64,000 nt of DNA from Lepidurus packardi. Its lineage: Eukaryota; Arthropoda; Branchiopoda; Notostraca; Triopsidae. The notes below the pieces were generated by a model. The model did no database searches. It was not told the DNA's origin and worked only from the letters and a program-made list of their open reading frames with translations. The translations under genes were made by a program, and so were the position numbers. The first letter of the stretch is position 1, and each line of letters opens with the position of its first letter. Shown piece by piece: positions 22,563-33,839 of the stretch. The DNA is taken from positions 1 through 64,000 of the forward strand of contig JAKZAN010000205.1 in NCBI GenBank assembly GCA_023053545.1, read 5' to 3'.

Positions 22563-24215
22563 ATGGATACCTACTCCTACGACACCCTCTTCGATCAAGC
22601 TGTCGCCTGCTTCAAGGATAAGAACTTCCGGACTGCCATCGGCATCTTCTCTCAGTGCATCTAAATCGACCCCAATTCCTTCTCTGCCTATCTCAACCGT
22701 GCCACTGCCCGTCTATATGCTGCAGCCTATCCTCAGGCTCTACAAGACCTCCAAAAGGCTCTTGAGCTTGATAGTAAAGATCCAGCGGTGCATTACAACA
22801 TGGCTACAGTGTATCTCAAAGTCCATAACAAACGAAAAGCTCTAGCTTCTTTGCTATGCTGCCTCTCATGTCTTTATCTCCAGCGTGGAATGATCACAAA
22901 ATAAATAAAATACGTCACCAAGGCCATCTCCCTCGTCGAAAACAACTATTACGCCTACGTGCAAAGGGGGAAACTCTATCATGCTCAAGGGAATCGCATG
23001 ATGGCTCTTAATGACTATTGTGGCGCTATCGAGCTTGAAGAGTCGCATCCAGAAGTCTTCGCCCTCCGAGGCAATCTTTACTACGAGTTGAAGCAGGAAG
23101 AGGACGCAGATCAGGATATGGAACATGTGTTGGCTCTGACTGGCAAAACTCCAATCCCCATCCATCTTACTCCCAAACTCAAAGATTATGTGGAACCAGC
23201 ATTGACAGAAGAAATTCAAAAAAGGTTGAAGGAAGTGCATGAACTGAGAAACATACTGGTGATGGGTGGGTTGGGTCTTAGAAGCGAGATCGAAGACAAT
23301 AATCTAAGCAGACAGCATACTGATAGGCAGAACCTTGAAGGTGACAATACGAACAAAGATGGTGCTGAGAAATCAAGAGCCAGGAACAGAAGTCTAATTC
23401 GATTGGAGAGTCAAGATGTTAATGAGAGTGCTCTCGTCAAGGAAAAGTTGGAGAAAATCGAGGCGGAAATCAAACGGTTCAGAGAGGACAATATCGTGAA
23501 TTCGTCTGTGATCCTCAACTAAAACTTACTGGAAGCTTCTATACAGGGATCGAAACTGTAAGCAGGAAATGACAGCGGAATAGCTGAGGACTCCCTTTAA
23601 AAAGACAGAAGGGAGGTATCCAAAGTGCTCTTGAATAACCAAGCAAGCCTCCGGGATTTCGAAGACCATAATGAGAATGATGACTCGTTGGAGAGAAGTG
23701 GGGTAATCACAGTGACTGCTCCGAACGAGAGGTATCCGGAAGCTCTGGAAGTCACAGCCCATGCTGTTATGAACTATATAATCGAAAAAAAGAACAGTTC
23801 GAATTCTTTAAATGTCAGCTAGATTTCTACCCACTCGCAAAGAAAACTATCCTAGAGTGTCGTAGTTACCAAAACTATTTTAGAGGTGGAAATTGTTGCC
23901 GGAGTCCTTACTCATGATACCTAAATCTTCGGCACCATGTCTCCCTACTGCAGAGTCACCTATGGACGGCAGGTCAAAGAAACCACAGTACTCCCCAAAG
24001 GAGGCAAGAACCCCGTGTGGAACCAAGTCCTGCATTTTAAGCTGGACTCTCAGGCACGAGAACTGTCTGTCGAGGTCTATGACAAGGAATTCGTGAAGGC
24101 CGATGACTTCGTGGGGAATGGGACTATAAACATTCTGGAGCAGAACCAAAAGTGTAACCTGAAGTTCAAGAACGACCATGCAGGCATCATTTTTGTCAAG
24201 ACAAAACTAGTCTGA
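22563..24215 (+). CDS. TPR domain protein with C-terminal C2 domain
   Basis: A 550-residue single frame from ATG 22563 to TGA 24213-24215. Residues 1-200 form tetratricopeptide repeats: ACFKDKNFRTAIGIFSQCIEIDPNSFSAYLNRA, then ALQDLQKALELDSKDPAVHYNMA and a further set at YAYVQRGKLYHAQGN. The Glu in CIEIDPN is a TAA at a consensus Glu position. Residues 225-430 are an acidic, Ser/Asn-rich linker. From about residue 436 there is a C2 domain: LEVEIVAGVLTHD, FGTMSPYCRVTYG, KNPVWNQVLHFKL, LSVEVYDKEF. C2 domains bind phospholipid, often with Ca2+, while TPRs bind protein partners, so a membrane-recruited adaptor is a reasonable guess. The region around 22850 is less TPR-like and might hide an intron. 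Confidence 0.78.
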
Positions 24216-24311
24216 CCAACCTCCATATGTTATGCAATGATTAGCAGATATCCGACGTATTAGAGACAAATATTGGTAATATAAGAGTTATCGCAGAGCA
24301 TAGAGTGTTAG

Positions 24312-25994
24312 TCAGGTGGGTTCGTCGATTTCCGTCTCTATAAAACCTTGAAACTAGTTGTTGAGCTCTACGATCTATCTTCTGAATTGATTGACAGCAG
24401 CTGCGTTCTTCTTGCACACCTTATCAAGTACTAAGTAAGTTTCTTTAAGCTGCAAACAACTGACTATGTGTCTGGCTTTCATTTGTTCGATATCTGGTTC
24501 CTGTTCTTCCTCATTCTGATAGTTGCTGTTGAGCTAAGCCACGTATTTGTGGATCTGCTGCAGAAACTACTCGAGAACTCCAGCCTTCAGCCCTAGATGC
24601 TTCGAAAGGAACTGCTCATTCTTGATCATTGTCAGCAGATGTTCAGTCTGTTCCTCATTGTTTCTACGCAACTAGCTCTGCTCCGTTCTCCATATCTTCC
24701 TGTTGTCCTGATGAGCTAGTTGGGTTTGGTTCAGGCGATGTTGTTTCTCCAGATTATTCAATTCGTGTTTCTACTTTATTATGAGCACTTAGAGATCTTC
24801 GATGACCTTTATCTCCTTGTTGGGGGTTCTTTTGCGAGTCGTGTCTGGTTGCATCTCCCAGTCGCCGACCAGTTGATAGACATCAAAGGGTCGGGGGCTT
24901 GAGTCAGCACCCCCGACCATATAGGCTTTGAACTTAGATAAAGTGCTCGAATCCAGACACATCGCATGGCGGTGGCGTCCACTCGGCCCCTCGGCCTCAG
25001 TCACTCCAAATCGGATTCTTGCAAACTCGTTTCTCTCGCAATTGAACCTGATTAGATCACTGCCACACATTCTTCCAGTGCAGTGGTCAACTCCACCATA
25101 GATGACGATCTACTCTCCATATCTGACCATGCTGAATTGGGATCTTTGATTGAAACCAATTTGGAGGGATCGGAATTGAGGTTCTATCTTCTTCCAAATG
25201 AAGGTATCCAAGGATAAAGAAAAAACACTGATAATTGAACTATTCTGGTATCCAGATGCAGTCTATCCACCGAAGACGTACATGGTTTTGTGGATAATCG
25301 TACTCTGATGACCTTTCATAGGTGGAGGATTTTCCCCCTTAGTAAACTGGGGAACACAATCTGTCCCTACCAGTTCTTGGGCATTACGGTTGGCCTGCGC
25401 AAAGCAGTTTCCGACATTCCTCAAAATCCAGATATCACCGAGTAATTTGGACTTAGGCATAGAGTAACCCCCGAAAATGATGGCATTATGCTGACTGTCA
25501 GTTTCTATTAGATATTTAAGACTCTTTTGTTACTTTGGAGGGAAATCGTGTGACATTGTCTGGGCTCGGGAAGGTCCATCAGAAACAGCCGCTTCCATTC
25601 CCAGTTCTTTAGTAGCAGCACGTGGAAGTCATCCAGACTCCACCCTTTCTCACATTAGCCTCCGTAGACAAGTAGAGTATCATATTATTCTGAGAGAAAT
25701 TATGGAATATGATAGAAAAGGGTATTACAGTCGTAGAGGGCTGTATGGTAAGCCCTGGGGAGAGGCTTGCGACCTGTAGTTGGCTGTGGATACCATGCGT
25801 TCTATTCTATGTGGATGTGGTTGATTATGCGAGGTACTGATGAAGTAGAGGTAGATCTCGTTGAAAGTGTGGTTAAAGACCCCTCCGTAGAGGATAAATG
25901 CGTGTAGAGAGGGGACATAGTTGATTGTGTGACCTTTGCGAGGACTTCCGTATTATCCAGTAGTGTTTTGTATTTTCTTCCAGGCGAAATTCAT
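24312..25994 (-). CDS. Kelch-repeat protein with C-terminal coiled coil
   Basis: Three exons (introns 25807-25837 and 25505-25533) give 540 residues. The first 370 residues hold kelch motifs with their diglycines: FILYGGVFN, TLLVYGGECE, AIIFGGYSMP, TMYVFGGETA, IVIYGGVDHC and AYMVGGADSS, as expected for a six-bladed propeller. The remaining about 160 residues are coiled coil (EIKVIEDLEVLIIKEKHELNN, QTEHLLTMIKNEQFLSKH). Both splice events are supported because they restore the frame inside kelch blades. Propeller-coil proteins act as scaffolds; the exact role is unknown. ATG 25992-25994, TGA 24312-24314. Confidence 0.78.
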
Positions 25995-26112
25995 GCGTAG
26001 GAGCAAATAAGATTAAAAATTTAAGATAAGGGAGACACGGCAGACGAGAGGTTACCCTGAGGGACGGCCAAAACAATAAAGTTTATTGAACAAGATTAAA
26101 GCTCATAATGGC

Positions 26113-26574
26113 ATGGAGGGACTAGTCAAAGCTAATTAAGGTATCCAAGCCAAGAAACAGATAAGTCGAATAAACACACTTTTAAAAGAAGTATTCGGAA
26201 AGTTTTATTTTACATATCCCTTGTAAATTCATCCTATGCATGAGGATCTTAGCACGGTGGCTTATCCCATAATGGAGGTGGAGACTACTCTGCTGTGCAT
26301 ATTTGGAATGAGAAAGAGTACTGCTGGTATAAGTATAGAGTGTAGGTATCAATATTCGGGGAATTCCATATTCAAATACTATGAGGATAGGGTATTTTTG
26401 ATACACTTGATTGTGGACGCAGCAGCCAGCCTCGCACAAAAACACAAAGAGTTGAACCCAAGACCCAAAAAGCAACGGAAGAAATAGAGTGGCAATTGTC
26501 AGATCGAATCCTCACGGCCCCAGCAGGAACTCTGCCTGCACGTATTTACGGTTGAACTCTTCGTGTTATTTTGA
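26113..26574 (+). CDS. Hypothetical small protein, C-terminus overlapping the convergent gene
   Basis: An ATG at 26113 (MEGLVKANE) is joined across a 48-nt intron (26141-26188) to VFGKFYFTYPLEIHPMHEDL and MEVETTLLCIFGMRKSTAG. KYYEDRVFLIHLIVDAAASL and the basic NPRPKKQRKK follow, for 137 residues. Two Glu are TAA/TAG before the basic tail. The frame closes at TGA 26572-26574, so its last 20 codons lie opposite the 3' coding end of the gene on the other strand. Either a real antisense coding overlap exists or the true 3' end differs (another intron). No family recognised. Confidence 0.5.
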
Positions 26575-27355
26575 ATCTCGCTTAGAAAGAATTGCCTTGT
26601 GCTCCTCGAATTTGCACTGCAGCTTCTTGAACGCCTCCCCAGTCTTCCGGATTGTCTCCGCGCTGAGCACTCGGAGCACACGGCTCACCTCCGACGTCGT
26701 GGAAGAGGCTGGCGCGACTGGCACCAGAATAGTCTGATTCGAGGTTCGAGATTGGATGAACTTGTCCTTCTGTTCGGCTTCGTAGTCAAGCAAGTGCGAG
26801 TAGAGGTCTTCCGAAGGGTCTAAGGGATGAATAACAACAAATTAAATGGAGATATAGACAGCGGTGATCAGCAAAAAATTGATACCCAATTGATAGAGAG
26901 AAGTCACCAGCTTGGGCTTCTTAATGGTAGAAGGAGTAGAGTTTGTGACGGGCTTCGGCTGTGAGGTCGTGTTTTCAGAGACAGAGCTCGACTCCAGGTC
27001 CTGGGCAGTGAGGGCAGGGCAAGAGGGTTGGAGCTCAGCATCAGACTTTAGAGGGTCACAGGAGACCACAGGAGGGTCGGAGGAAAGAGGAACCTGTTTG
27101 ACTTTCTTGCGAGGCTTGGGGACAGAGGAGGTAGTGTTGGAGGTTTTGGAGTCGGAAGGCTGTTTGGGGAGGGCGGGGACGTTGTTGTTCTGGGAGTTTG
27201 TGGTGAAGAGAGGGTTGGTTGGTTGAAGTTACTTCGAGCTTCTCGAATAGTTTCATGGCCTGCTCGATCTTGCGCTCTTCGCGACTGAGTTTTTTGTCCC
27301 TGATAGCGAACTCCTCGGCGATGATGTCGAACTCTTTGCTGCTAGGAACGGACAT
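26512..27355 (-). CDS. Hypothetical single-pass membrane protein
   Basis: ATG 27353-27355 starts MSVPSSKEFDIIAEEFAIRD, a charged helix ending MKLFEKLE. A 43-nt intron (27190-27232) moves the frame into a Pro/Ser/Lys-rich segment and one clear transmembrane helix (SLYQLGINFLLITAVYISI). The C-terminal 90 residues are charged (LDYEAEQKDKFIQS, AFKKLQCKFEEHKAILSKRD). Total 266 residues, TGA at 26512-26514. Without the intron the ORF falls into a low-complexity frame. No family recognised; the topology suggests a tail-anchored or type II protein with coiled-coil arms. Confidence 0.55.
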
Positions 27356-27558
27356 GCCTTGACCAACTAAGTATTATAAATATTTACGAAATATTATTAA
27401 TTATTATTGGTTATCGGATGTTCTCATCTTACCTCATCAGCAACGCCAACCCGTGATTGGTCTTCCCCGTGTTCTGTCCTGGTTTTGGTGGTTTCCCTAT
27501 TTTTTTACACAGAAATTTCGAGGTTAGGAGGAGGGTTTGAACTCGAGACATTATAAAG

Positions 27559-28188
27559 TCAGTCCGAAGAAACAACAAAGTCAGGAAGCTGAGGCTCTAG
27601 ATCTGGTGTCACAGAATAACAGTAGTTGAAAAAAACCAGGCGGTGGCAGTTGTCCAGGTCCATGGTTGGTAAGCCAAAGCTCGGAGGTGGGTTTTAGGAA
27701 ATTCCGAAGAGAGACTGGGGTTTGAGGATCGACCTGAAAATGAGTGGCTGACAGAACAATATTGGGATTATAAGTGGTTTTTACGTCTTCGTAAGTTTTC
27801 CAGTTTTAAACTGTCCTTATTACCGGTATAAGCTGACTTCCCTAGATCGCCCCCATAAATCCAACCTTCTCCCTACTCCTCTCAACATATTGTACCTGTC
27901 TTGTTCCTGATTCTTAGGACAGAACCTCGGCCTCAGATTTTGGGGGATTCTTGAAATTAGCTGTTGGGCTGAAGATTGGCCATTGTAGATTTCCTCGGGA
28001 TTGAAGGGTTCGACAAGGGTGCCGACTACAGGTTAGGTGAGGGTGCGCACATGTGGATTCGGCGAGTGATTGTCTGTGGAGAGGGCTGGAGAAAGAGAGT
28101 TGGTGAAAGGGGTAACAACTAAGTGCAAAATAGCAAAATAAAGACTAACAAAATAATAGATGTTTAATGGGAAATGCATTGTGGGCAT
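27559..28188 (-). CDS. Hypothetical protein with possible N-terminal signal or membrane segment
   Basis: An open frame of 209 residues from ATG 28186-28188 to TGA 27559-27561 with five TAA/TAG codons. The start, MHFPLNIYYFVSLYFAILHL, is hydrophobic and could be a signal peptide or anchor. The middle (EPFNPEEIYNGQSSAQQLI, RPRFCPKNQEQDRYNMLRG) is protein-like, whereas 27720-27830 is less so and may contain an intron. No family recognised. The gene lies only 35 nt upstream of the 3' end of the RBBP4-like gene's neighbour region, on the same strand. Confidence 0.42.
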
Positions 28189-28223
28189 CAGTCTATTATT
28201 TGGCTATTCTAACTCAATAAGCC

Positions 28224-29499
28224 TCACCCGAAAATAGAATCTCGGATGTACTACGTGTCCTAGACGTACTCGAGTTCCGTGTAGTTGTCAGCCTATAGTC
28301 CTCGATATTAGGGGTTAGGGGGGTGCTTACCATCTGGAATAGCTGTAGAGTGTTGTGTTCTTCCTCGACGCTGCCTATCATGAACTAGCGGGGGTTCCAC
28401 CCCAGATCTGTTACGGCTCCGCGATGTCCCGAATGCGTGAACTAAAATATAAAAGAAGTCGAGTTACCAATAGCTCGTTGGGCCCTGCGTTGGTGTCGTC
28501 TTTGGGCACTTCGTTCCCGATCTTCAACACATCCCATATCATTATCTTTTTGTCTAGCGATCCCGAGCAGAACACACTGGGCTTTGAGGGACACCATTCT
28601 ACGCGTATCACCGTATTAGTGTGTGCCTCCAGCGAAAACAGCTTCTTCGTGATCATGCGCCTGTCCCAGATCCTAACAGCTTTGTCTTCACCTCCAGTTA
28701 TCAGCATGTTATCATTAAAGCTGTTCACATCCACACAGTATATCTCGCCTTTGTGTGCCTAGAAAGACAAGCTAGGCTCTTTCCTATCTGAACGCATGTC
28801 CCATAAACTAAGTTTTTTGTCGTCCCCCACCGAAAAGAAAGTGTGTTAATGTAGCCATTTGGTGTCTTAGACTTTGTCGTCTGTTGTCACGCTAAACACT
28901 GCTGGTTGGTCCACATCAGTCCAGACGTGAATGGTGTTATCGTAGGCTCCACTTACGAGTCCCTGCTGCCGCCAATCAATCGCATACCCTTCTGCTTCAT
29001 GTCCAGACAGAATCTGGACGGGGTACTCGCGACCCTGCATATAAATATTGATGGTCCCCTCTATGGACTTAGTTGCTATGAACTATGGACGGCTTCGGTT
29101 GTGTCTGGCTCTGTTGATTTCGCCCTGGTGTTCAAAAGATTGGATAATTTGTGGTTTGATGACATTGACATCAGTTTTTGAAGAATTGGGGTCGAGTGCA
29201 GCGAGGCTGCTTGGGTCTTCTAGAGCTATTTCAATATCCATGAGGGATGGGAACGTGATTTGGGCGATGTGGAGGTAGTCTGTCTGGTCTTCAGCACCAC
29301 TCGTGTTGGTCCCGTAAAGATAAGTATAGGTATGCGCATCCTTTGAGGATTCATAGTTGGAGAACCACTCAAAGGTAAGCGAAGGCCAGGTGAGTTTTTC
29401 AATGAGGAGGCGGTCATAGAGGTAGCCGCAGTTGCTCTTCCAATTTTCGTATTGCTCCTGTTCGTCGGGTTCTGGTGTGTTGGATTATTATTGAATCAT
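28224..29499 (-). CDS. RBBP4/MSI1-family WD40 histone-binding protein
   Basis: A 403-residue histone chaperone subunit of the RbAp46/48, CAF-1 p48, MSI1 group, shared by CAF-1, NuRD, Sin3 and PRC2 complexes. The N-terminal histone-H4 binding helix reads YENWKSNCGYLYDRLL, followed by LTWPSLTFEWF. INRARHNRSRPEFIATKS and HEAEGYAIDW mark the first blades. VEDTKWLHEHTFFSVGDD aligns with human [20 protein letters not shown], and both conserved Glu are TAA. Later blades are SFEAHKGEIY, MLITGGEDKAVRIWD, IMIWDVLKIGNEV and GHRGAVTDLGWNPREFM. Introns are 28442-28467 (26 nt) and 28293-28330 (38 nt). ATG 29497-29499, TGA 28224-28226. Confidence 0.92.
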
Positions 29500-29665
29500 G
29501 GTTGCCGCCAGTTTAGGACTGAGTTAAAGATTTATATGCATGTCCAGAACACTAGAAAGCGAACCTCATGTAACCATATGGGTAGAATAAAATATTAGTA
29601 AGCATCCATTCTGTTGTAAACAATAATGCTCTCCAAGTCTATTCACCACTAACATACTTTCAAAC

Positions 29666-31573
29666 ATGAGCCGCGATAACATCAAAAACAAACTCCTCGG
29701 CAACATCGACCAACGCCAACCTCAAATCAAACTCACAAGCATGGAGGACCTCATAGCTCCTCAGCACCAGCCCTCCTCCCTTCCTATAAAGTTCGGTCAT
29801 CCTAGAAACAGCTCTTCCAACTTGCAGATCCCTTCCCTCCAGTCTTTTAACTCAATTCAACAGCTGCAACTGCATCAATCGCAATCCCCACAGCATTACC
29901 GTCAGCAACAGCAAAATTTAAATATGGTAACATTTAACTATCCTGCTGCAACTCCACCCGCGTACCGACATCAGACCAATACGCATCAATCTATACAGCA
30001 ACAAAGTCTGCAGCCACAACTACCAGTCGGAAGCGGGTTTCCACAGCCAGCACCCAACAACAGACCAAACATACACTATTCGCACCTGCAACAGTTTTTT
30101 ACTCCGGCACCTCGTCCAGTATCAATGCCTGCGAAGCCTGTTACAAACATAAAAATCCAATACAGTAATACAGTGTTCACGCATAGTAAAAATAATTTGG
30201 TCAGTTTCGGCGTGATTCCACAACAAGACAGTCAAGCAAAGATAATGCTGCCTAGTATATCCTCTTTTGGGATACTGGGTGCTACTTTGAAGACATCGGC
30301 TGAAATCTCTTAGACGACAAAGGTAATCAGGGTTAATGAATAGAAAAAAGTGCCTTTTTCGTCTCTGCTGAGCCTACCTTCAGAATAAAAGATCGATGCT
30401 CCTCTAGTTAGATAAGCAAAAGCTCTGGCCAATCAGAATTTGAGTAGAACTGTGGAAAAAATTCTGCCTGAGGAGTTACCTTCATACCCTCCTTTTCCTT
30501 CTTCCACCACGTTCTAAAGTAACTACCCGGTATCCCCGCTACTGCAGCCTCTCAGAAAATAGTCAGTGGAGGAGTTATAGATTAACAATAGTATTGAGTA
30601 CAAAGTAAGCTAATACCCGAAAAATAGTCAAACAAAGTTCTCGCCTATCACTTATTCGTAAGGTCACGACTCGAGCCCGCCCTACTCTGCTATACAGTAT
30701 CTCTAAAAGCACAACGCCATCGAGACTAGTTTGAAAGACTCCCTGAAATCATCCCGAATGTCTGGGTCTAAGAGCTCTAAAAGGATTGGGAAATTCTATA
30801 ATGAGTAAACCATAAGGCTTCCGATGGAAAACCCATTCAAGAAATCACTGCCTGATTTCAATAGATTATCCTCCAGAAAGCCGCTCTCTATAGAAAGGAA
30901 GGAGGAAAAAGAGTGGGACATAAAAGAAATTAAAAGGATACCGAAAGAAGAAAGGTATACAGATTTGAAAGATACTGTCCAAAATCGATCGATACTCAAC
31001 TATGACTATGACCCTGCAGGAGATTCCTACAGACCTACTAACCTACTTGTGAACCCATTCGAAAAGTATTCAGGAGTCTCCAGCCTCCTATCTAACTACA
31101 AGACAACCAGTTACAACCAAATCTAGAAAAAAAGGGTTTTGGAGTATGATAACAGAGTCAAAAAAATATCAGCCAACAAAAGGTTTACAAATAAGGATTT
31201 TTCGCATCATCAGCCTATCACTAGACAAATCAATAGGAAAACTGAACTTGTATTCGAAAAGGCTTGGGAACATAAGGCTGTGGAGACTGATATGAAAGTC
31301 AAAGACATCCACACTCTTGAGACCTATTTCAGAGACAACTATTATAAGCAGGTCAAGCAGCCACCGAAGAATGAATTCCTTTCAAATGTATCATTGGGAG
31401 AGTCTTCGAGGATGACACAAGCCTTGAGCCCTCTGGACGTATCGCAGATGATGAAGGATGAAGAAGGGGTGTTGGATAGAAGTGTGCTGTATGGATTGGA
31501 CTTCAAAGAGGCAAAAGCCTAGCGTATTTTGCGGAGATACAACTCTAACCCACATATAGGGGGCCTATTCTGA
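29666..31573 (+). CDS. Gln-rich low-complexity protein
   Basis: One frame of 635 residues, ATG 29666 to TGA 31571-31573. Residues 1-215 are rich in Gln, Pro, Ser and His (for example IQQLQLHQSQSPQHYRQQQQ). Every Gln there is CAA or CAG and there is no TAA/TAG, which fits TAA/TAG being Glu. The second half is charged and Lys/Glu-rich with about fifteen TAA/TAG codons, ending NSNPHIGGLF. There is no recognisable catalytic fold; prion-like or granule-forming behaviour would be the natural guess for the N-terminal part. The gene diverges from the RBBP4-like gene. Confidence 0.65.
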
Positions 31574-31903
31574 TGGGTAGGAGATGTCGTCAACTTTAAT
31601 ATCGATGTTTATCTAGAGTTTTGATGAAGCTTTATGTTTGGCAGGGTGAAATGAACATAGAGGAAAAATGAAGGATTTTACGATAAAATAAACTCCCTAT
31701 TCTTATCTGATTGATGGATAAATAAACTTATTAATGGTTTTGGCTGGATTCCAGTAGAGCGCACAAACAATATTCACTGATTGCTGGGGTAAATTTGTAG
31801 GGTCCGCACTCGACGCTTAAAAAATTGGCATCATTTATACTCAGGCATACATCCCTGAAAAAATAAACTGACTCTCATTATACTCTTACCCTTTCCTACC
31901 TAC
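31574..31903. other. Intergenic region
   Basis: A 330-base AT-rich spacer between the Gln-rich protein and the GILT gene, both forward. It holds the 3' trailer of one and the promoter of the other. I see no ORF or RNA gene. Confidence 0.4.
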
Positions 31904-32701
31904 ATGAGACTCTCAGTCTACCTCTGCTTTATTCTGGCCTTAGTCGCCCCTGTCCTTGCCAAGGTCTCCGCCTCGACCGAGCCCGACATTGACATCACTC
32001 CTGTGGACGACCGCATCGTTGTTGAGATTTTCTACGAGTCCCTTTGTCCGTACTGCAGTGACTTCTTTGTCAACCAGCTCAAAAAAACAGTGGAAACACC
32101 GGTACCTTCCACTCCCATAAACTCGTATACTATGCTTTACAGGACATATGGAATATCGCAGACTTCCAACTTTACCCGTACGGTAACGCCGAGATGACCA
32201 AAAAGGGAAATTTCTACTCTGTGAAATGTCAGCATGGGGTCCCCGAATGCCAAGGCAACATCATCCACAACTGCGCCCTCAAGCTCTACAATCCCCCGAC
32301 CCACGCCCTCCCCTTCATTCTCTGTCTTGAGTCCAGCCAGAATCGCTGGAACATCGAGTACGATCTACAACCTCATTAGATTTACCATTTTTCATTTGAT
32401 GTTCAGCGGACAAATCTGTGCAACTGCCAACAATATGGACTGGCGCCGAGTCAAAGCCTGCACCAACTCTCTCTACGGCAAATAATGGCTATATGAAACT
32501 GCCCTCAAAACCGATCGCATTCAAAACTCCCATGTTCCTTATATACTCTTTAATGGAGTCTATAGCTCTACTTTCGAGTTGTCTGCCCTCACAGACTTAT
32601 TGGGGACCATCTGCAAGAACTACAAGGGTCCTGTGAAGATTGAGGCGTGCCAGCCGATTGCAAGTGCCACCAACGGCAGCAACGTGTCTTGGAACTGGTG
32701 A
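31904..32701 (+). CDS. GILT-like lysosomal thiol reductase
   Basis: A 235-residue secreted protein of the gamma-interferon-inducible lysosomal thiol reductase family, which reduces disulfides in acidic endolysosomes. It has a signal peptide (LSVYLCFILALVAPVLA) and the thioredoxin-like active site ESLCPYCSDFF with CxxC. LYPYGNAEM follows, then the complete family signature CQHGVPECQGNIIHNC and PFILCLESS. Introns are 32102-32142 (41 nt) and 32358-32406 (49 nt); both restore conserved motifs. TGA is 32699-32701. For a phagotrophic ciliate a role in food-vacuole digestion is likely, by inference. Confidence 0.92.
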
Positions 32702-32787
32702 GTATTCGGGAGGTCGAGTGAAGATAGCAGCAAAACAAACAAAAGCAGTATGTTGTATGGGCAGAAGATGACTGCATAGCTGGATCA

Positions 32788-33062
32788 TCAAGAAGTCTGA
32801 TATTTATTTCGGATATGAAGATTAGACTTGTTTTACAGGATCCTCTGAGTATAGGCAATTAATGATGAATAGGGAACCCAAATCCAAATTGCTAAAGGAA
32901 CGGGAATGTGGAGGTAGCGTGCTAATAGTGTTAAATTTGAATGAAATGGCTTTGATAATTTTGCTAGCCTGACAGTTCCAATTAAATTTAGTGTCTACAA
33001 TAGCCAATATGCACGGTAACACTCAAAATATTTGAACTTACCGCTTTTTATGTCTTTTCCAT
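32788..33062 (-). CDS. Tiny spliced gene, 75-residue probable membrane protein
   Basis: On the reverse strand ATG 33060-33062 opens seven codons (MEKTEKA, including a TAA Glu). A 47-nt intron (32995-33041, GTAAGT donor) leads to LNLIGTVRLAKLSKPFHS and LLARYLHIPVPLAIWIWVPY, ending RNKYQTS before TGA 32788-32790. The central segment could be a transmembrane helix. The strict donor, in-phase junction and protein-like sequence support it, but I recognise no family. It fills the gap between the GILT and zinc-finger genes and its start is only about 110 nt from the divergent zinc-finger ATG. Confidence 0.45.
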
Positions 33063-33174
33063 TGGCCCGGCTCTGAATAGCAAAAATATTAAAAAAAACA
33101 ACAGTATTGAAAACTTATAGCTCCCTCCATATCCAGAAACCCTCCACGCTACCAACACACTCCAACATCCCACC

Positions 33175-33729
33175 ATGAACGGCTTCACCAAATAGAAGGA
33201 AATCCTAGAAAAACTTGTCACTGTCGCGGATCTCGTCCATGAGCTCCGCTTCAAAGTGTCAGACATGATCCTGCGCAAGTCCGAAATCCTCGGCATTAAC
33301 ATAACCAAGGAGCTTCAGGAAAAGTGTGAACGCGTCAGTAATCATACCACCCATCATCTATTTCTCTAACAACCTCTGAACATCTTGAGATAGACTGACT
33401 CTGCGTCTGAGCAGCGCAGGATATCTGGGTGATTGGATTCGATGAGTTTAGTCGAGTAAAAGACGCAGAAGACATTCAAGTGCAAGATCTGCCACAAGGT
33501 GTTCAATGAAGGCAGGAAGTTGGGAGGGCACGTGTCCCGAGCCCACAAGGGAGACCCCAAGTTATTGGAAGATAGCAGCAGCTGTGCTGATGAAGAAGAC
33601 TACAAGATGACTTCAGAGAAAAAGAAGAAGATCAAACACATCCCGCAGCGGAAAGGCTTGCGCGACAGGAAACCCACTCCTACGATTCTGGAGTTCAAGG
33701 CAGAGGAAATCTTTATGGAGGAGAACTGA
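33175..33729 (+). CDS. Single C2H2 zinc-finger protein
   Basis: ATG 33175 starts a helical N-terminus (KEILEKLVTVADLVHELRF). An intron of about 123 nt (33334-33456 preferred, phase 0; 33326-33451 is an alternative) precedes one C2H2 finger, FKCKICHKVFNEGRKLGGH with H-VSRAH completing it. The C-terminus is basic (KKKKIKHIPQRKGLRDRK) and ends FMEEN before TGA 33727-33729; about 143 residues. A single finger plus basic tail suggests nucleic acid binding or a chromatin-complex subunit. The finger is certain, the exact intron is not. Confidence 0.7.
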
Positions 33730-33839
33730 CAGATTGGTATCGAACTAAGATCTCATTATATGTGTATGTATATGGAAAGGTATTGTGAATTAACTCTGCA
33801 ATTGGGTGTAATTGATATGTAAAAAATTGTGCATCTATC

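Noticed and set aside
26182-26475. Long reverse-strand frame below the single-pass gene
   Set aside because: It lies beyond the TGA at 26512-26514 and opposite the forward small gene; composition is that of a shadow.
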